Positions 16,590 to 25,343 of a stretch of 64,000 bases of DNA are shown one piece after another. Below the pieces are notes generated by a model that had not been told where the DNA came from, did no database searches, and worked only from the letters and a program-made list of their open reading frames with translations. The translations under genes and the position numbers were made by a program. This stretch comes from Agromyces terreus (GTDB taxonomy: Bacteria; Actinomycetota; Actinomycetes; Actinomycetales; Microbacteriaceae): positions 682,001 through 746,000 of the forward strand of contig NZ_WBIS01000002.1 of the NCBI RefSeq assembly GCF_009749465.1. Direction: 5' to 3'. Position 1 is the stretch's first letter. Every line of letters begins with the position of its first letter.

Positions 16590-18221
16590 GTGAACGCATC
16601 ACCGCGCCGACGCTGGTTCGGCCTCGTCTTCATCAGCATCGCCGTGTCGCTCATCATCGTCGACTCGACGATCGTGAACGTCGCGATCCCGGCGATCGTC
16701 GACGACCTCGGCATCACCTCCACGCAGGTGCAGTGGGTGCAGGAGTCGTACACGCTCGTGTTCGCGGCGCTCCTGCTCGTGTTCGGCACGCTCGCCGACC
16801 GATTCGGGCGACGGCGGATGCTGCTCATCGGCGTCGTGGTCTTCGCGCTGTCCTCCGTGGCGGCCGCGTTCGCCACCACCGGAGAGCTGCTCATCCTCGC
16901 CCGCCTCGTGCAGGGCATCGGCGGGGCGATGATCCTGCCCACCACGCTCTCGCTCATCAACGCGACGTTCCGCGGGCGCGAGCGGGGCATCGCCTTCGCG
17001 GTCTGGGGTTCGACGATCGGCGGCATGGCGGCCATCGGGCCGCTGCTCGGCGGGTGGCTCACGACCGACTTCTCGTGGCGGTGGGCGTTCGGCATCAACA
17101 TCCCGTTCGCGATCATCATCATCATCGGCGTGCTGCTCACGATCGACGAGTCCCGTGCGCCCGGCGAGCCGCGGCGCATCGACGTCGTCGGCGCCGTGCT
17201 CTCGGTGATCACGAGCGGCGCGCTCGTGTTCGCCCTCATCGAGGGCCGCACCTACGGCTGGTGGCTCGCCGAGGACGGCGTCGCGTTCGGCGACTGGGAA
17301 TGGCCGTGGACGGTGTCGCCGATCCCGTTCGCGTTCGCGCTCGCGGCGCTCGGGCTCGTCGCCTTCATCCTCTGGGGCCTGCGCCGCATGCGGCGCGGCG
17401 AGTCGACCATGCTGCCCTTCGCCCTGTTCGCGATCCCGTCGTTCCGCAACGGCAACATCGCCGCCCTCATCGTCTCGCTCGGCGAGTTCGGCATCATCCT
17501 CTCGCTTCCGCTCTGGCTCCAGTTCGTGCTCGGATTCGACGCGCTCCAGACCGGCTTCGTGCTGCTCGCCCTCGCCGTCGGATCCTTCGGCGCCAGCGGG
17601 TTCGCCGGCGCGATGTCGGGCCGTCTCCAGCCCGTGTTCATCGTGCGGCTCGGCATCGCCCTCGAGATCGTCGGCGTCGTGTGGGTCGGCCTGGTCATCG
17701 GCCCCGACGCGACCTGGCAGTGGCTGCTGCCGGCCCTGTTCGTCTACGGGTTCGGCGTCGGCCTGGCCACGGCGCAGCTCACCGGGGTCGTGCTGCAGGA
17801 TGTGCCCGTGGCCGACAGCGGCGCCGGATCCGGCACGCAGTCCACGTCGCGGCAGCTCGGTTCCGCGCTCGGCATCGCGATCCTCGGAACGGTGCTCTTC
17901 ACGACCACCGCGAACGTGCTCGACGCCAAGCTCGACGAGCGCGGCCTGCCCGACGCGCAGCGCGAGCAGACGGTGTCCGCCGTCGTCGACAGCGCGGGCG
18001 CGGCGATCGCGGGGCTCGAGGCGAACCCCGAGACCGCGGAGGTCGGCGCCGACGCCGCGGAGGCGTTCAGCGACGGCACGCGGTTGGCCGCGTTCACCGC
18101 GGCCGGGTTCCTCGTGGTCGGCCTGCTCGCGACGCTCTCGCTGGGCTCAGGGCGACGCGACGAGCCCGACGCCGGGGCGCCCGGCACCGAGCAGGCAACC
18201 GAAGCGGAACCCACGGCCTGA
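16590..18221 (+). CDS. DHA2-family MFS transporter (EmrB/QacA type)
   Basis: 543 residues with about 14 transmembrane segments, the usual layout of drug:proton antiporters of the DHA2 family. Motif A appears as LADRFGRRRML and the helix-5 antiporter signature as WGSTIGGMAAIGPLLGGWL. Helix 1 has VDSTIVNVAIPAI, typical of EmrB-like exporters. A hydrophilic Ala-rich stretch lies near residues 450-490, before the last helix. Substrate unknown. GTG start set by the -10 box. It stands alone, with no adjacent TetR or MarR regulator. Confidence 0.88.
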   Translation: MNASPRRRWFGLVFISIAVSLIIVDSTIVNVAIPAIVDDLGITSTQVQWVQESYTLVFAALLLVFGTLADRFGRRRMLLIGVVVFALSSVAAAFATTGELLILARLVQGIGGAMILPTTLSLINATFRGRERGIAFAVWGSTIGGMAAIGPLLGGWLTTDFSWRWAFGINIPFAIIIIIGVLLTIDESRAPGEPRRIDVVGAVLSVITSGALVFALIEGRTYGWWLAEDGVAFGDWEWPWTVSPIPFAFALAALGLVAFILWGLRRMRRGESTMLPFALFAIPSFRNGNIAALIVSLGEFGIILSLPLWLQFVLGFDALQTGFVLLALAVGSFGASGFAGAMSGRLQPVFIVRLGIALEIVGVVWVGLVIGPDATWQWLLPALFVYGFGVGLATAQLTGVVLQDVPVADSGAGSGTQSTSRQLGSALGIAILGTVLFTTTANVLDAKLDERGLPDAQREQTVSAVVDSAGAAIAGLEANPETAEVGADAAEAFSDGTRLAAFTAAGFLVVGLLATLSLGSGRRDEPDAGAPGTEQATEAEPTA

Positions 18222-18282
18222 CGGGGCGCGGAGCCGGGCGTGCTGGGGAGGCGGGGCGCGACCCCGCTACGGGGAGCGTCGC

Positions 18283-18447
18283 CTATTCGGCTTCGCCCTC
18301 GGCCTCGTGTGCGGCCGCGTTCTCGTGCTCGCGGCGCTCGGCGTCGTAGCGCGCCGCGGCGGCGTCCTGCGCGGCGAAGTCCTCGCCGTTGCGCGGATCG
18401 CGGTCGACGTCCAGCGGCTCCTCGAGCGGGTCGACGAAATCGGTCAT
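18283..18447 (-). CDS. Small acidic hypothetical protein (54 residues)
   Basis: Short, highly charged protein without hydrophobic segments; it is rich in Glu, Asp, Ala and Arg and looks disordered. It follows the Ku gene by 16 nt on the same strand, so it is probably in the Ku transcript. I know no function; a role beside Ku would be inference from position only. Confidence 0.5.
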   Translation of the reverse strand: MTDFVDPLEEPLDVDRDPRNGEDFAAQDAAAARYDAERREHENAAAHEAEGEAE

Positions 18448-18463
18448 GGGGTGTGCTCCGTTC

Positions 18464-19447
18464 TCATGATGCGGCCTTGCGGGTCTTCTTCTCGGTCTTC
18501 GGCTTCTCGGTCTTCGACGCCGACGCGGACTTGGACGAGGATGCGCCCTTCGACGCCGACGCGCGCTTCGACGTGCCGCTCTTCGCCCCCGACTTCTTCG
18601 TGGTCTCCTTCGCCCCCGCGGAGGCCGACGCCGACGAGGAGCCCTCGCCCGCGGCATCCGCCCCGCCCCGCTTCGTCGCGATCGACCGGCGAAGGGCCTC
18701 CATGAGGTCGATGACCTCGCCGCCCTCCTCGTCGGGCTGCTCGCCGAACGTCGAGGCGGTGTCGAGCGCGTCGCCCTGCTCGAGCTTCGCGGCGATGAGG
18801 GTGCGCAGCTCCTGCTGGTACTCGTCGACGTACTGGTCGGGCTCGAACTCGGACACGAGGCTCTCGACGAGCTGCTTCGACAGGTCGAGCTCCTTCGCCG
18901 TGACCTTGACGTCCTCGTCGAGCGCCGGGAACGCGGCCTGCCGCACCTCGTCGCTCCAGAGCAGGGTCTGCACCATGAGCACCTTGCCGTGCACGCGCAG
19001 GGCCGCGAGCCGGGTCTTCTGCCGCAGGGCCATGCGCACGATCGCCGTGCGGTCGGTCGACTCGAGCGTCTCGCGCAGCAGGACGTACGCCTTCGACGAC
19101 GCGGAGTCGGGCTCGAGGTAGTAGCTGCGGTCGAACATGATCGGATCGATCTGGTCGGTCGGCACGAACTCGACGACCTCGATCTCGCGGCTGCGCTCGG
19201 CGGGCAGCGACTTGAGGTCCTCGTCGGTGATGACCACGGTGCGCTCGCCGTCGTCGTAGGCCTTGTCGATGTTCTTGTACTCGACGACCTGCCCGTCGAT
19301 CTCGCAGATGCGCTGATAGCGGATGCGTCCGCCATCGGCGTCGTGCACCTGGTGCAGGGACACGTCGTGATCCTCGGTCGCGCTGTACAACTTGACGGGC
19401 ACATTGACCAGGCCGAATGTGACCGCCCCCTTCCAGACGGCTCGCAT
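18464..19447 (-). CDS. ku: Ku DNA end-binding protein
   Basis: Homodimeric ring that binds double-strand DNA ends and recruits LigD in bacterial non-homologous end joining. It has 327 residues. The core (about 1-255) starts MRAVWKGAVTFGLVNVPVKLY and includes the RYQRICEIDG region. The C-terminal extension (about 260-327) is Lys/Ser/Ala-rich with repeated SKSASASK-type units, as in other actinobacterial Ku proteins, and probably touches DNA. It is divergent from ligD across a 123-bp gap that holds a family-3 palindrome. Confidence 0.96.
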   Translation of the reverse strand: MRAVWKGAVTFGLVNVPVKLYSATEDHDVSLHQVHDADGGRIRYQRICEIDGQVVEYKNIDKAYDDGERTVVITDEDLKSLPAERSREIEVVEFVPTDQIDPIMFDRSYYLEPDSASSKAYVLLRETLESTDRTAIVRMALRQKTRLAALRVHGKVLMVQTLLWSDEVRQAAFPALDEDVKVTAKELDLSKQLVESLVSEFEPDQYVDEYQQELRTLIAAKLEQGDALDTASTFGEQPDEEGGEVIDLMEALRRSIATKRGGADAAGEGSSSASASAGAKETTKKSGAKSGTSKRASASKGASSSKSASASKTEKPKTEKKTRKAAS

Positions 19448-19510
19448 GCCTCCAGTGAACACCCCTTCCCGCACCGGGGGAACCCCCGGCGGCCGACACC
19501 GCCCTGCATC

Positions 19511-19547
19511 CGAGTCGCCCGAGTTCGTCCAAAGATGGGCAACTCGG
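19511..19547. repeat. Family-3 palindromic element between ku and ligD
   Basis: CGAGTCGCCCGAG and GGGCAACTCGG form inverted arms in the divergent ku/ligD promoter region, 23 bp before the ligD ATG. Confidence 0.6.
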
Positions 19548-19570
19548 GCATGAGCGGGCAGGATGGGGGC

Positions 19571-22030
19571 ATGGCCGAGGGCGCGCGGCAGATGGTGGAG
19601 GTCGACGGCCGGAGGCTCCGGCTGACGAACCTCGACAAGGTCATGTATCCCGAGACGGGCATGACCAAGGGCGAGGTCATCGCGTACTACGCCGAGATCG
19701 CGCCGGCCATGGTGCCGATCGTCGCCGGGCGCCCGGTCACGCGCCTGCGCTGGGTGCACGGGGTCGGCACGGCCGCCGCCCCCGAGAAGCCCTTCTTCGA
19801 GAAGACCCTCGACGAGCATGCGCCCGAGTGGCTGCGCCGGGGGGTGATCGCGCACTCCGACGGCGACAAGCCGTATCCGATCGCCGACGACCGGGCGACG
19901 CTCGTGTGGCTCGCCCAGCAGGCCTCGCTCGAGGTGCACGTGCCGCAGTGGCGCTTCGACGCCGACGGGCGCCCCGCGAATCCCGATCGCATCGTGTTCG
20001 ACCTCGACCCGGGCGAGGGCATGGGGCTGGCCGAGTGCGCCGAGGTCGCCCGCCTCGTGCGCGATCTCGTCGCGGGCATGGGCATGACGCCCGTTCCCGT
20101 CACGAGCGGCAGCAAGGGCATCCACCTCTACGCGACGCTCGACGGCCGGCAGAGCTCCGAGCAGGTGTCGGATGTCGCGAGGGAACTCGCCCGCGCCCTC
20201 GAGGCCGACCATCCCGGCCTCATCGTGTCGAGCATGAGCAAACTCGTGCGATCGGGGCGGGTGCTCATCGACTGGAGCCAGAACAACGGCAAGAAGACGA
20301 CGATCGCCCCGTACTCGCTGCGCGGGCGGGCCCGCCCCACGGTGGCCGCGCCGCGCACATGGGCGGAGCTCGAAGACCCGGGGCTGCGACATCTCGAGGC
20401 GCACGAGGTGCTCGAGCGCGCGGCATCCGGTCTCGATCCGACGGCCGCGCTGGCCGGTTCGGGCGCCGCCGGGGGCGGCCCGCTCGCGACCTACCTCTCG
20501 ATGCGCACGCACGGCGCGACACCCGAGCCGATGCCCGAGTCGAGCTGGGGCGCCCCGGCCGGGGAAGCTCCGCGGTTCGTGATCCAGGAGCATCACGCGC
20601 GGCGCCTGCACTACGATTTCCGGCTCGAACGCGACGGAGTGCTGAAGAGCTGGGCGGTGCCGAAGGGCGTGCCCGAGGACCCCGGGGTGAACCATCTCGC
20701 CGTGCAGACCGAGGACCACCCGATGGAGTACGGCGGCTTCGAGGGCACGATTCCGTCGGGGGAATACGGCGCGGGCTCGGTGACGATCTGGGACTCGGGC
20801 ACGTTCGCGATCGAGAAGTGGCGCGACGACGAGATCATCGTCGACGTGCTCGGGCGGCCGGGCGGCCCGCTGGGCGCCGTGCGACTCGCGCTGATCCGCA
20901 CCGACGGCGAGGGCGAGAAGAGCACCTGGCTCATGCACCGGATGAAGGACCAACGGCCCGCTGTGGATGCCGGTCGAGGAGGGAGCGGAGCGAGCGTCTC
21001 GAGACCTGGGGGCGGTGGGTCTCGAGACGGCGCCGGGGCGCCTCCTCGACCGGCGGCGGCCGAGGTCGATCCGATCCTCGTGCGGCCCATGCTCGCCTCA
21101 CCGGGCACGCTCGGGCTGGTCGCCCGCGGCGAGTGGGCGCTCGAGCACAAGTGGGACGGCATCCGCGTGCTCGCGCGCGCCGACGGCGGCGGCATCCGCA
21201 TGATCAGCCGCAACGGCAACGACGTGACCGCGCGGTACCCCGAGCTCGCCGACCTGCCGAGGGCGCTCCGCGGCGACGCGCTCGTCGACGGCGAACTCGT
21301 CGCGCTCGACGACGACGGGCGGCCGAGCTTCGAGCTGCTCCAGTCGCGCATGAACCTGACCCGGGCGTCCGAGGTGGCCCGGCTCGCGGCATCCGCCCCG
21401 GTGCGGCTGCTGCTGTTCGACGTGCTCGAGATCGCGGGCGACGACGTGACGGATGCCCCGTACCGCGAGCGGCGGCGACGGCTCGAGCGGCTCGTGCGGC
21501 CGGGGTCGGGCGTGCCGGTCGAGGTGCCCGCGCTCGCCGATGGAACCCCGGCCGAAGCGCTCGAGGAGGCGCGGCGGCTCGGGCTCGAGGGGCTCGTCGC
21601 GAAGCGGCCGGACTCGGTCTACACGCCGGGGAGCCGTTCCGAGTCGTGGCTGAAGCTCAAGCTGACCCGCACGCAGGAGGTCGTGATCGGCGGGTACCGC
21701 AAGGGCGCGGGCACGCGCACGGGCCGCATCCGCTCGCTGCTCGTCGGCATCCCGGGCGAACGCGGCCTCGAGTACGCCGGACGCGTCGGCAGCGGCCTGC
21801 GCGAGCTCGAGTCGGAGCGGCTGCTCGAACGGCTCGACGGGGCGCGGCGCGAGACGTCGCCGTTCGTCTCGGTTCCAGACGCGGATGCCGCGGACGCCGT
21901 CTGGGTCGAGCCCGAGCTCGTCGGCGAGATCGAGCTCGCCGAGTGGACGAGCACGGGCGTGGCGCGGCATCCGCGGTGGCGGGGCCTGCGTCGCGACAAG
22001 GCGCCCGAGGACGTGGTGCGGGAGGGCTGA
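19571..22030 (+). CDS. ligD: ATP-dependent DNA ligase LigD (polymerase, phosphoesterase, ligase)
   Basis: Multifunctional end-joining enzyme of 819 residues in the POL-PE-LIG order. POL (about 15-300) shows YPETGMTKGEVIAYY and the metal-binding DLDPGEG. PE, a 3'-phosphoesterase (about 335-460), shows HHARRLHYDFRLERDG. LIG (about 500-815) shows the adenylation motif EHKWDGIRV with Lys 527 and WLKLKL near the end. The PE-LIG linker is a complete family-1 palindrome in frame (residues about 467-495). ATG 19571 is chosen; ATG 19550 (MSGQDGGM) is possible. Confidence 0.95.
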   Translation: MAEGARQMVEVDGRRLRLTNLDKVMYPETGMTKGEVIAYYAEIAPAMVPIVAGRPVTRLRWVHGVGTAAAPEKPFFEKTLDEHAPEWLRRGVIAHSDGDKPYPIADDRATLVWLAQQASLEVHVPQWRFDADGRPANPDRIVFDLDPGEGMGLAECAEVARLVRDLVAGMGMTPVPVTSGSKGIHLYATLDGRQSSEQVSDVARELARALEADHPGLIVSSMSKLVRSGRVLIDWSQNNGKKTTIAPYSLRGRARPTVAAPRTWAELEDPGLRHLEAHEVLERAASGLDPTAALAGSGAAGGGPLATYLSMRTHGATPEPMPESSWGAPAGEAPRFVIQEHHARRLHYDFRLERDGVLKSWAVPKGVPEDPGVNHLAVQTEDHPMEYGGFEGTIPSGEYGAGSVTIWDSGTFAIEKWRDDEIIVDVLGRPGGPLGAVRLALIRTDGEGEKSTWLMHRMKDQRPAVDAGRGGSGASVSRPGGGGSRDGAGAPPRPAAAEVDPILVRPMLASPGTLGLVARGEWALEHKWDGIRVLARADGGGIRMISRNGNDVTARYPELADLPRALRGDALVDGELVALDDDGRPSFELLQSRMNLTRASEVARLAASAPVRLLLFDVLEIAGDDVTDAPYRERRRRLERLVRPGSGVPVEVPALADGTPAEALEEARRLGLEGLVAKRPDSVYTPGSRSESWLKLKLTRTQEVVIGGYRKGAGTRTGRIRSLLVGIPGERGLEYAGRVGSGLRELESERLLERLDGARRETSPFVSVPDADAADAVWVEPELVGEIELAEWTSTGVARHPRWRGLRRDKAPEDVVREG
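20970..21053. repeat. Family-1 palindromic element inside ligD
   Basis: CCGGTCGAGGAGGG at the left end and CCTCCTCGACCGG at the right end, with GTCTCGAGACC/GGTCTCGAGAC inside. It is 84 bp, exactly 28 codons, read in frame through the linker between the phosphoesterase and ligase domains. Confidence 0.9.
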
Positions 22031-22038
22031 GCGCCGGA

Positions 22039-23034
22039 TCAGGCGACGCGGCCCGTGCCGTCGCCGTCGTCGCCGTCGGCGAGCAGGTCGAGCAGCGCCC
22101 GCTCGCGCCCCCCGCGCAGCGACAGGGTGGTTCCCTGCTCGTAGGCCGCGAAGACGCGCGGATCGATGTAGCTGCCCTTCGCGATCGTGGGCGTGTTGCC
22201 GAGCACGGTGCTCGCGTGCTCGACGGCCTCCCGCATCGCGTCGCGTCGGGCGCGCGCCGTCGTCGTCGGCCCGAGCTCGGCGAGCCGTTCGGCCGCCGCG
22301 ACCGTACCGCGGAGGGTGCGGAAGTCCTTCGCCGTGAAGTCCCCGCCCGTGCGCTCGCGCACATGCTCGTTCACGTCGGCGGGCCCGAGCGCGCGAGCGC
22401 GGCGACCGTCGAGCCAGGCGAACAGGCGGGCGGCCGCCGCGCGTTCGCGGCTGCGTTCGACGAACCCCGCGAGCGCGGCATCCGGAATCGTGAGGTCTTG
22501 ACGGATGCCGCCCTTCGCCCGGAACCGCAGTCGCACCGCGTCGTCGTCGACCGCGGCATTGCGCACGAGCAGCGTCGTCAGCCCGCGGCTGCGGAACCCG
22601 GCCAGCGACTCCTCGGACCCGACCCGGATCGCACCTGCGTCGAGCGTGCGGAACGCCGCCGCCAGCACCCGCTCGCGGGGCAGTTCGGGCAGCGCGAGGT
22701 CGCGGTCGGCCGCGCGTCGCGCCTCCGGCAGCACCCGGGCGAGTTCGAGCATGCGGTCGAACTTCACGGCGTCCTGCGCCTCGCGCCACGCCGGATGGTA
22801 GAGGTACTGGCGCCGGCCCGCGGCGTCGACCCCGACCGCGAGGATGTGCGCGTTCGCGACATCCGCGATCCACACCTCGTTCCACGCCGGCGGGATCGCG
22901 AGGTCGGCGATCCTCGCCCGCTCGGCCGGCCCCGCCGAGCCGCCGTCGGCGTGCACGTAGCCGAACCCGCGACCACGCCGCACCCGGGTGTATCCGGGTG
23001 CGGCGTAGGGTTCGACGTGTCGGAGTCGCGGCAT
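22039..23034 (-). CDS. DNA topoisomerase IB
   Basis: 331-residue eukaryotic/poxvirus-like type IB topoisomerase, which relaxes supercoils through a 3'-phosphotyrosyl intermediate. The N-terminal domain has AIPPAWNEVWI and the QYLYHPAWR signature. The catalytic domain shows FTAKDFRTLRGT with the catalytic Arg, and LGNTPTIAKGSYIDPRV with the active-site Tyr. It converges on ligD with an 8-bp gap and starts 5 nt after the stop of the Rho-N-like gene, so those two are one transcript. Being next to ku/ligD is consistent with a DNA-repair locus. Confidence 0.92.
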   Translation of the reverse strand: MPRLRHVEPYAAPGYTRVRRGRGFGYVHADGGSAGPAERARIADLAIPPAWNEVWIADVANAHILAVGVDAAGRRQYLYHPAWREAQDAVKFDRMLELARVLPEARRAADRDLALPELPRERVLAAAFRTLDAGAIRVGSEESLAGFRSRGLTTLLVRNAAVDDDAVRLRFRAKGGIRQDLTIPDAALAGFVERSRERAAAARLFAWLDGRRARALGPADVNEHVRERTGGDFTAKDFRTLRGTVAAAERLAELGPTTTARARRDAMREAVEHASTVLGNTPTIAKGSYIDPRVFAAYEQGTTLSLRGGRERALLDLLADGDDGDGTGRVA

Positions 23035-23039
23035 CCGAC

Positions 23040-23306
23040 TCAGTGGTTCCGAAGCGCCGAGATGAGCTCGGCCTTGCGCTTGCCGCTGTACCCGGTGATG
23101 CCCAGCTCCTTCGCGCGCTTCTTCAGCTGCTCGACGGTCCAGTCCTCGTAGTCTCCGCTCTTGCCGCCCTTGCGGCCGATGGCGCTGCGCCCCTTCGCGG
23201 CCGCGGCGTTCGAGATGCGCGCCGCCTTCTCCTTCGAGGCCCCGTCGTCGCGGAGCTCCTCGTAGAGCTCCGGATCCTTCAACGAGTTGTTCCTGCTTCC
23301 GGGCAT
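23040..23306 (-). CDS. Small Rho-N-like (SAP-like) protein, DUF7218-type
   Basis: 88 residues. The N-terminal half is basic and polar ([27 protein letters not shown]). The C-terminal 35 residues ([32 protein letters not shown]) form a Rho N-terminal/SAP-like helix-extended loop-helix, which usually binds nucleic acid. The family is common beside ku/ligD in actinobacteria (recalled, not checked). It is upstream of and almost touching the topoisomerase IB gene. A role in chromatin or repair is inferred. Confidence 0.75.
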   Translation of the reverse strand: MPGSRNNSLKDPELYEELRDDGASKEKAARISNAAAAKGRSAIGRKGGKSGDYEDWTVEQLKKRAKELGITGYSGKRKAELISALRNH

Positions 23307-23358
23307 CGCCCTCTCCCTTCTCCTTGGTGGCCTGCGTGGAATGGCCTGCACGGATGGG

Positions 23359-24243
23359 TCAGAGACCCATGCCGCCCGTCACCGGGAGCACCGCCCCCGA
23401 GACGTACGACGCCTCGTCCGAAGCGAGGTAGACGTACGCGCCCGCGAGCTCGGCGGGCTGACCCGCGCGGCCGATCGGCGTGTCATGGCCGAAGTCGGGC
23501 ACGTGGTCGGGCCAGCCGGTCGCCGGGATCAGCGGCGTCCAGATCGGGCCGGGCGCGACGGCGTTGACGCGGATGCCGCGGGGCCCGAGCTCGGCGGCGA
23601 GGGCCTTCGTGAACGCCACGAGGGCGGCCTTCGTCATCGCGTAGTCGACGAGCGAGCACGACGGATCGAACCCCTGGATCGACGAGGTCGTGATGATCGA
23701 GGAGCCAGCCTCCATGTGCGGCACCGCGGCGCGCGCGAGGAACACGGGTGCGAAGAGGTTCACGCGCATGACCCGCTCGAAGTCCTCGGTCGGGAGCTGC
23801 TCGATGCCGCCCCGGTCGCGCTGGTAGGCGGCGTTCAGCACCAGCAGGTCGAGGCCGCCGAACGTCTGCTCGGTCTCGCGCACGAGGTCGATGCAGTGCT
23901 GCTCGCTCTGGAGGTCGCCCGGCAGCAGCAGCGGGTCGTGGCCGGCATCGGTGATCCAGCCCGCCGTCTCCTCGGCGTCGGCCTGCTCGTTCGGGAGGTA
24001 CGAGATGGCGACCCGCGCGCCCTCGCGGGCGAAGGCGATCGCGACCGCCCGGCCGATGCCCGAGTCGCCGCCCGTGATGAGCGCGCGCCGCCCCTGGAGC
24101 CGGCCGCCGCCACGGTAGCTCTGCTCCCCGTGGTCGGGCTGCGGCGCCATCCTGGCGGTCATGCCCGGAGGGTCCTGCTCCTGTTTCGGGAACGGATCCG
24201 TCGTGTGCTTCGTGGTCGGATCGATCAGTGGGCTCGTGTGCAT
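23359..24243 (-). CDS. SDR family oxidoreductase
   Basis: 294-residue short-chain dehydrogenase of the type related to the general-stress protein YhdF/YhxC group. A polar leader of about 50 residues precedes the Rossmann fold. The cofactor motif is [12 protein letters not shown], the structural motif is NAAY, and the catalytic Ser and YxxxK are in TSSIQGF and DYAMTKAAL. The acidic/Asn pattern does not settle NAD versus NADP. The start at 24243 has GGGAGGT 4 nt upstream. Its substrate is unknown; homologues are often stress-induced. Confidence 0.88.
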   Translation of the reverse strand: MHTSPLIDPTTKHTTDPFPKQEQDPPGMTARMAPQPDHGEQSYRGGGRLQGRRALITGGDSGIGRAVAIAFAREGARVAISYLPNEQADAEETAGWITDAGHDPLLLPGDLQSEQHCIDLVRETEQTFGGLDLLVLNAAYQRDRGGIEQLPTEDFERVMRVNLFAPVFLARAAVPHMEAGSSIITTSSIQGFDPSCSLVDYAMTKAALVAFTKALAAELGPRGIRVNAVAPGPIWTPLIPATGWPDHVPDFGHDTPIGRAGQPAELAGAYVYLASDEASYVSGAVLPVTGGMGL

Positions 24244-24548
24244 CGTGACCTCCCTGCGATCCCCTTCAACGGTACGGAAGGGCGGCCGGATGCGGCGGGG
24301 GTTGACATCGGCCGGACGGGGTGCGGCGGCATCCGGATCGGCGGTCTCCTGCGGCACGGGACGCGAGCCGCCGGCCGACGTCTAGCAGTCCGCGAGGAAC
24401 GCGGTCAACCCCCAGCGCGGAATCGTCTGGACCCCTAACGTGGAGTCCACGGAGCGCATCCGCCCCGAGGTTCCGCCGATCGCAGATCATGCGGAGGCCG
24501 CTCGTCCGCAGCTTCTACCCGTGCTGCGGATCATGAGAAGGAGAGATC
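24244..24548. other. 305-bp intergenic region, divergent promoters
   Basis: It lies between the divergent SDR and small membrane protein genes. GGGAGGT before the SDR start and GAAGGAGA before the membrane-protein start are clear ribosome sites. I could not assign a promoter with confidence. No RNA gene or repeat is visible. Confidence 0.4.
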
Positions 24549-24713
24549 ATGAACATCCTCGTCGCCATCATCGCCATCGTCGCCATCATCCTGCTGTTCA
24601 CCGGCGGATTCGTGCAGTCGCTGAACTTCCTCCTGTGGGTCGGCGTCGTACTGCTCGTCATCGCGCTCATCGTGTGGCTGCTGCGCTTCATCGGTGGCAA
24701 GAAGACCGTCTGA
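24549..24713 (+). CDS. Small hydrophobic membrane protein (54 residues)
   Basis: Two closely spaced transmembrane helices (about 2-24 and 28-47) and a basic tail GGKKTV. Short DUF-type proteins of this kind are common in high-GC actinobacteria, and their function is unknown. The ATG at 24549 has GAAGGAGA 6 nt upstream. It is followed directly by a strong hairpin terminator, so it is a single-gene transcript. Confidence 0.75.
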   Translation: MNILVAIIAIVAIILLFTGGFVQSLNFLLWVGVVLLVIALIVWLLRFIGGKKTV

Positions 24714-24730
24714 CGGTTCCAGAACCTCAC

Positions 24731-24762
24731 CGGCGCGGGCATCCGAAAGGGTGCCCGCGCCG
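24731..24762 (+). terminator. Hairpin terminator after the small membrane protein
   Basis: CGGCGCGGGCATCC and GGGTGCCCGCGCCG form a 13-14 bp stem around GAAAG, followed by TCGTGTTCC. Confidence 0.75.
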
Positions 24763-24834
24763 TCGTGTTCCCACCCGCTGCGCGGGCGTGGACATCCTGT
24801 CCGAAAGTTGTATTCGCCCGCCCGTCGGTCGATC

Positions 24835-24840
24835 TATGAT
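24835..24840 (+). promoter_or_regulatory. -10 hexamer TATGAT, leaderless promoter
   Basis: Near-consensus TATGAT, 6 nt before the GTG at 24847. Confidence 0.6.
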
Positions 24841-24846
24841 TCACGG

Positions 24847-25236
24847 GTGGGTACCCTCTACTACGGCGATTCAGGCACTCCGATCGGCATCGAAGATCGG
24901 GCGCTCGCGCATGTCAAGGTCGCGATCACGACCAAGCTCCGCCGCGGCGAGAGCTTCACGCTCTCGTGGCAGCACACCGACGACCAGCCGCGCGGCCGAA
25001 GCACGCTCTGGCTGCACCCGTCGATCCCGCTGCGCTTCGTCTTCGACGAGCCCGAGACGCCCGAGCTGAGCCGCGACTGGATCGAAGAGCTCATGCGATC
25101 GGCCAACAGCACGGGCGGCATCCGCCTGATTCCCGAGCACCTCGACACGAACCCGATCGCCACGATCCCCGAGCAGCCCGTGCAGGTCGGCGTCGATGTG
25201 CAGGAGGTCGACGCGAGCGCTGCGGCCAAGGCCTGA
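24847..25236 (+). CDS. DUF7882-type small protein, copy 1
   Basis: 129 residues. The core LAHVKVAITTKLRRGESFTLSW and STLWLHPSIPLRFVF is shared with the convergent paralogue at 25329-25652. This family seems confined to Microbacteriaceae and relatives and is often deposited as ATP-dependent DNA ligase, a label with no visible basis: no nucleotidyltransferase motif is present. It is probably a compact soluble beta-rich protein. The function is unknown. The GTG start is fixed by TATGAT 6 nt upstream. Confidence 0.75.
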   Translation: MGTLYYGDSGTPIGIEDRALAHVKVAITTKLRRGESFTLSWQHTDDQPRGRSTLWLHPSIPLRFVFDEPETPELSRDWIEELMRSANSTGGIRLIPEHLDTNPIATIPEQPVQVGVDVQEVDASAAAKA

Positions 25237-25245
25237 GCCGTCGCT

Positions 25246-25343
25246 CAGTCGGCGTCGCTCAGTCGGCGTCGATCAGTCGCCGTCGATCTGCCGGCGCCGA
25301 TCGGCCGAGGTCGATCAGTCGGCGTCGATCAGTCGGCGTCGAT
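25246..25343. repeat. 14-bp tandem repeat, seven units
   Basis: Unit CAGTCGGCGTCGAT, units 1-3 and 6-7 nearly identical, 4-5 degenerate. It lies between the convergent DUF7882 paralogues and extends into the 3' end of the second. The minus-strand stop codon (TGA at 25331-25329) is supplied by the repeat. Confidence 0.85.
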
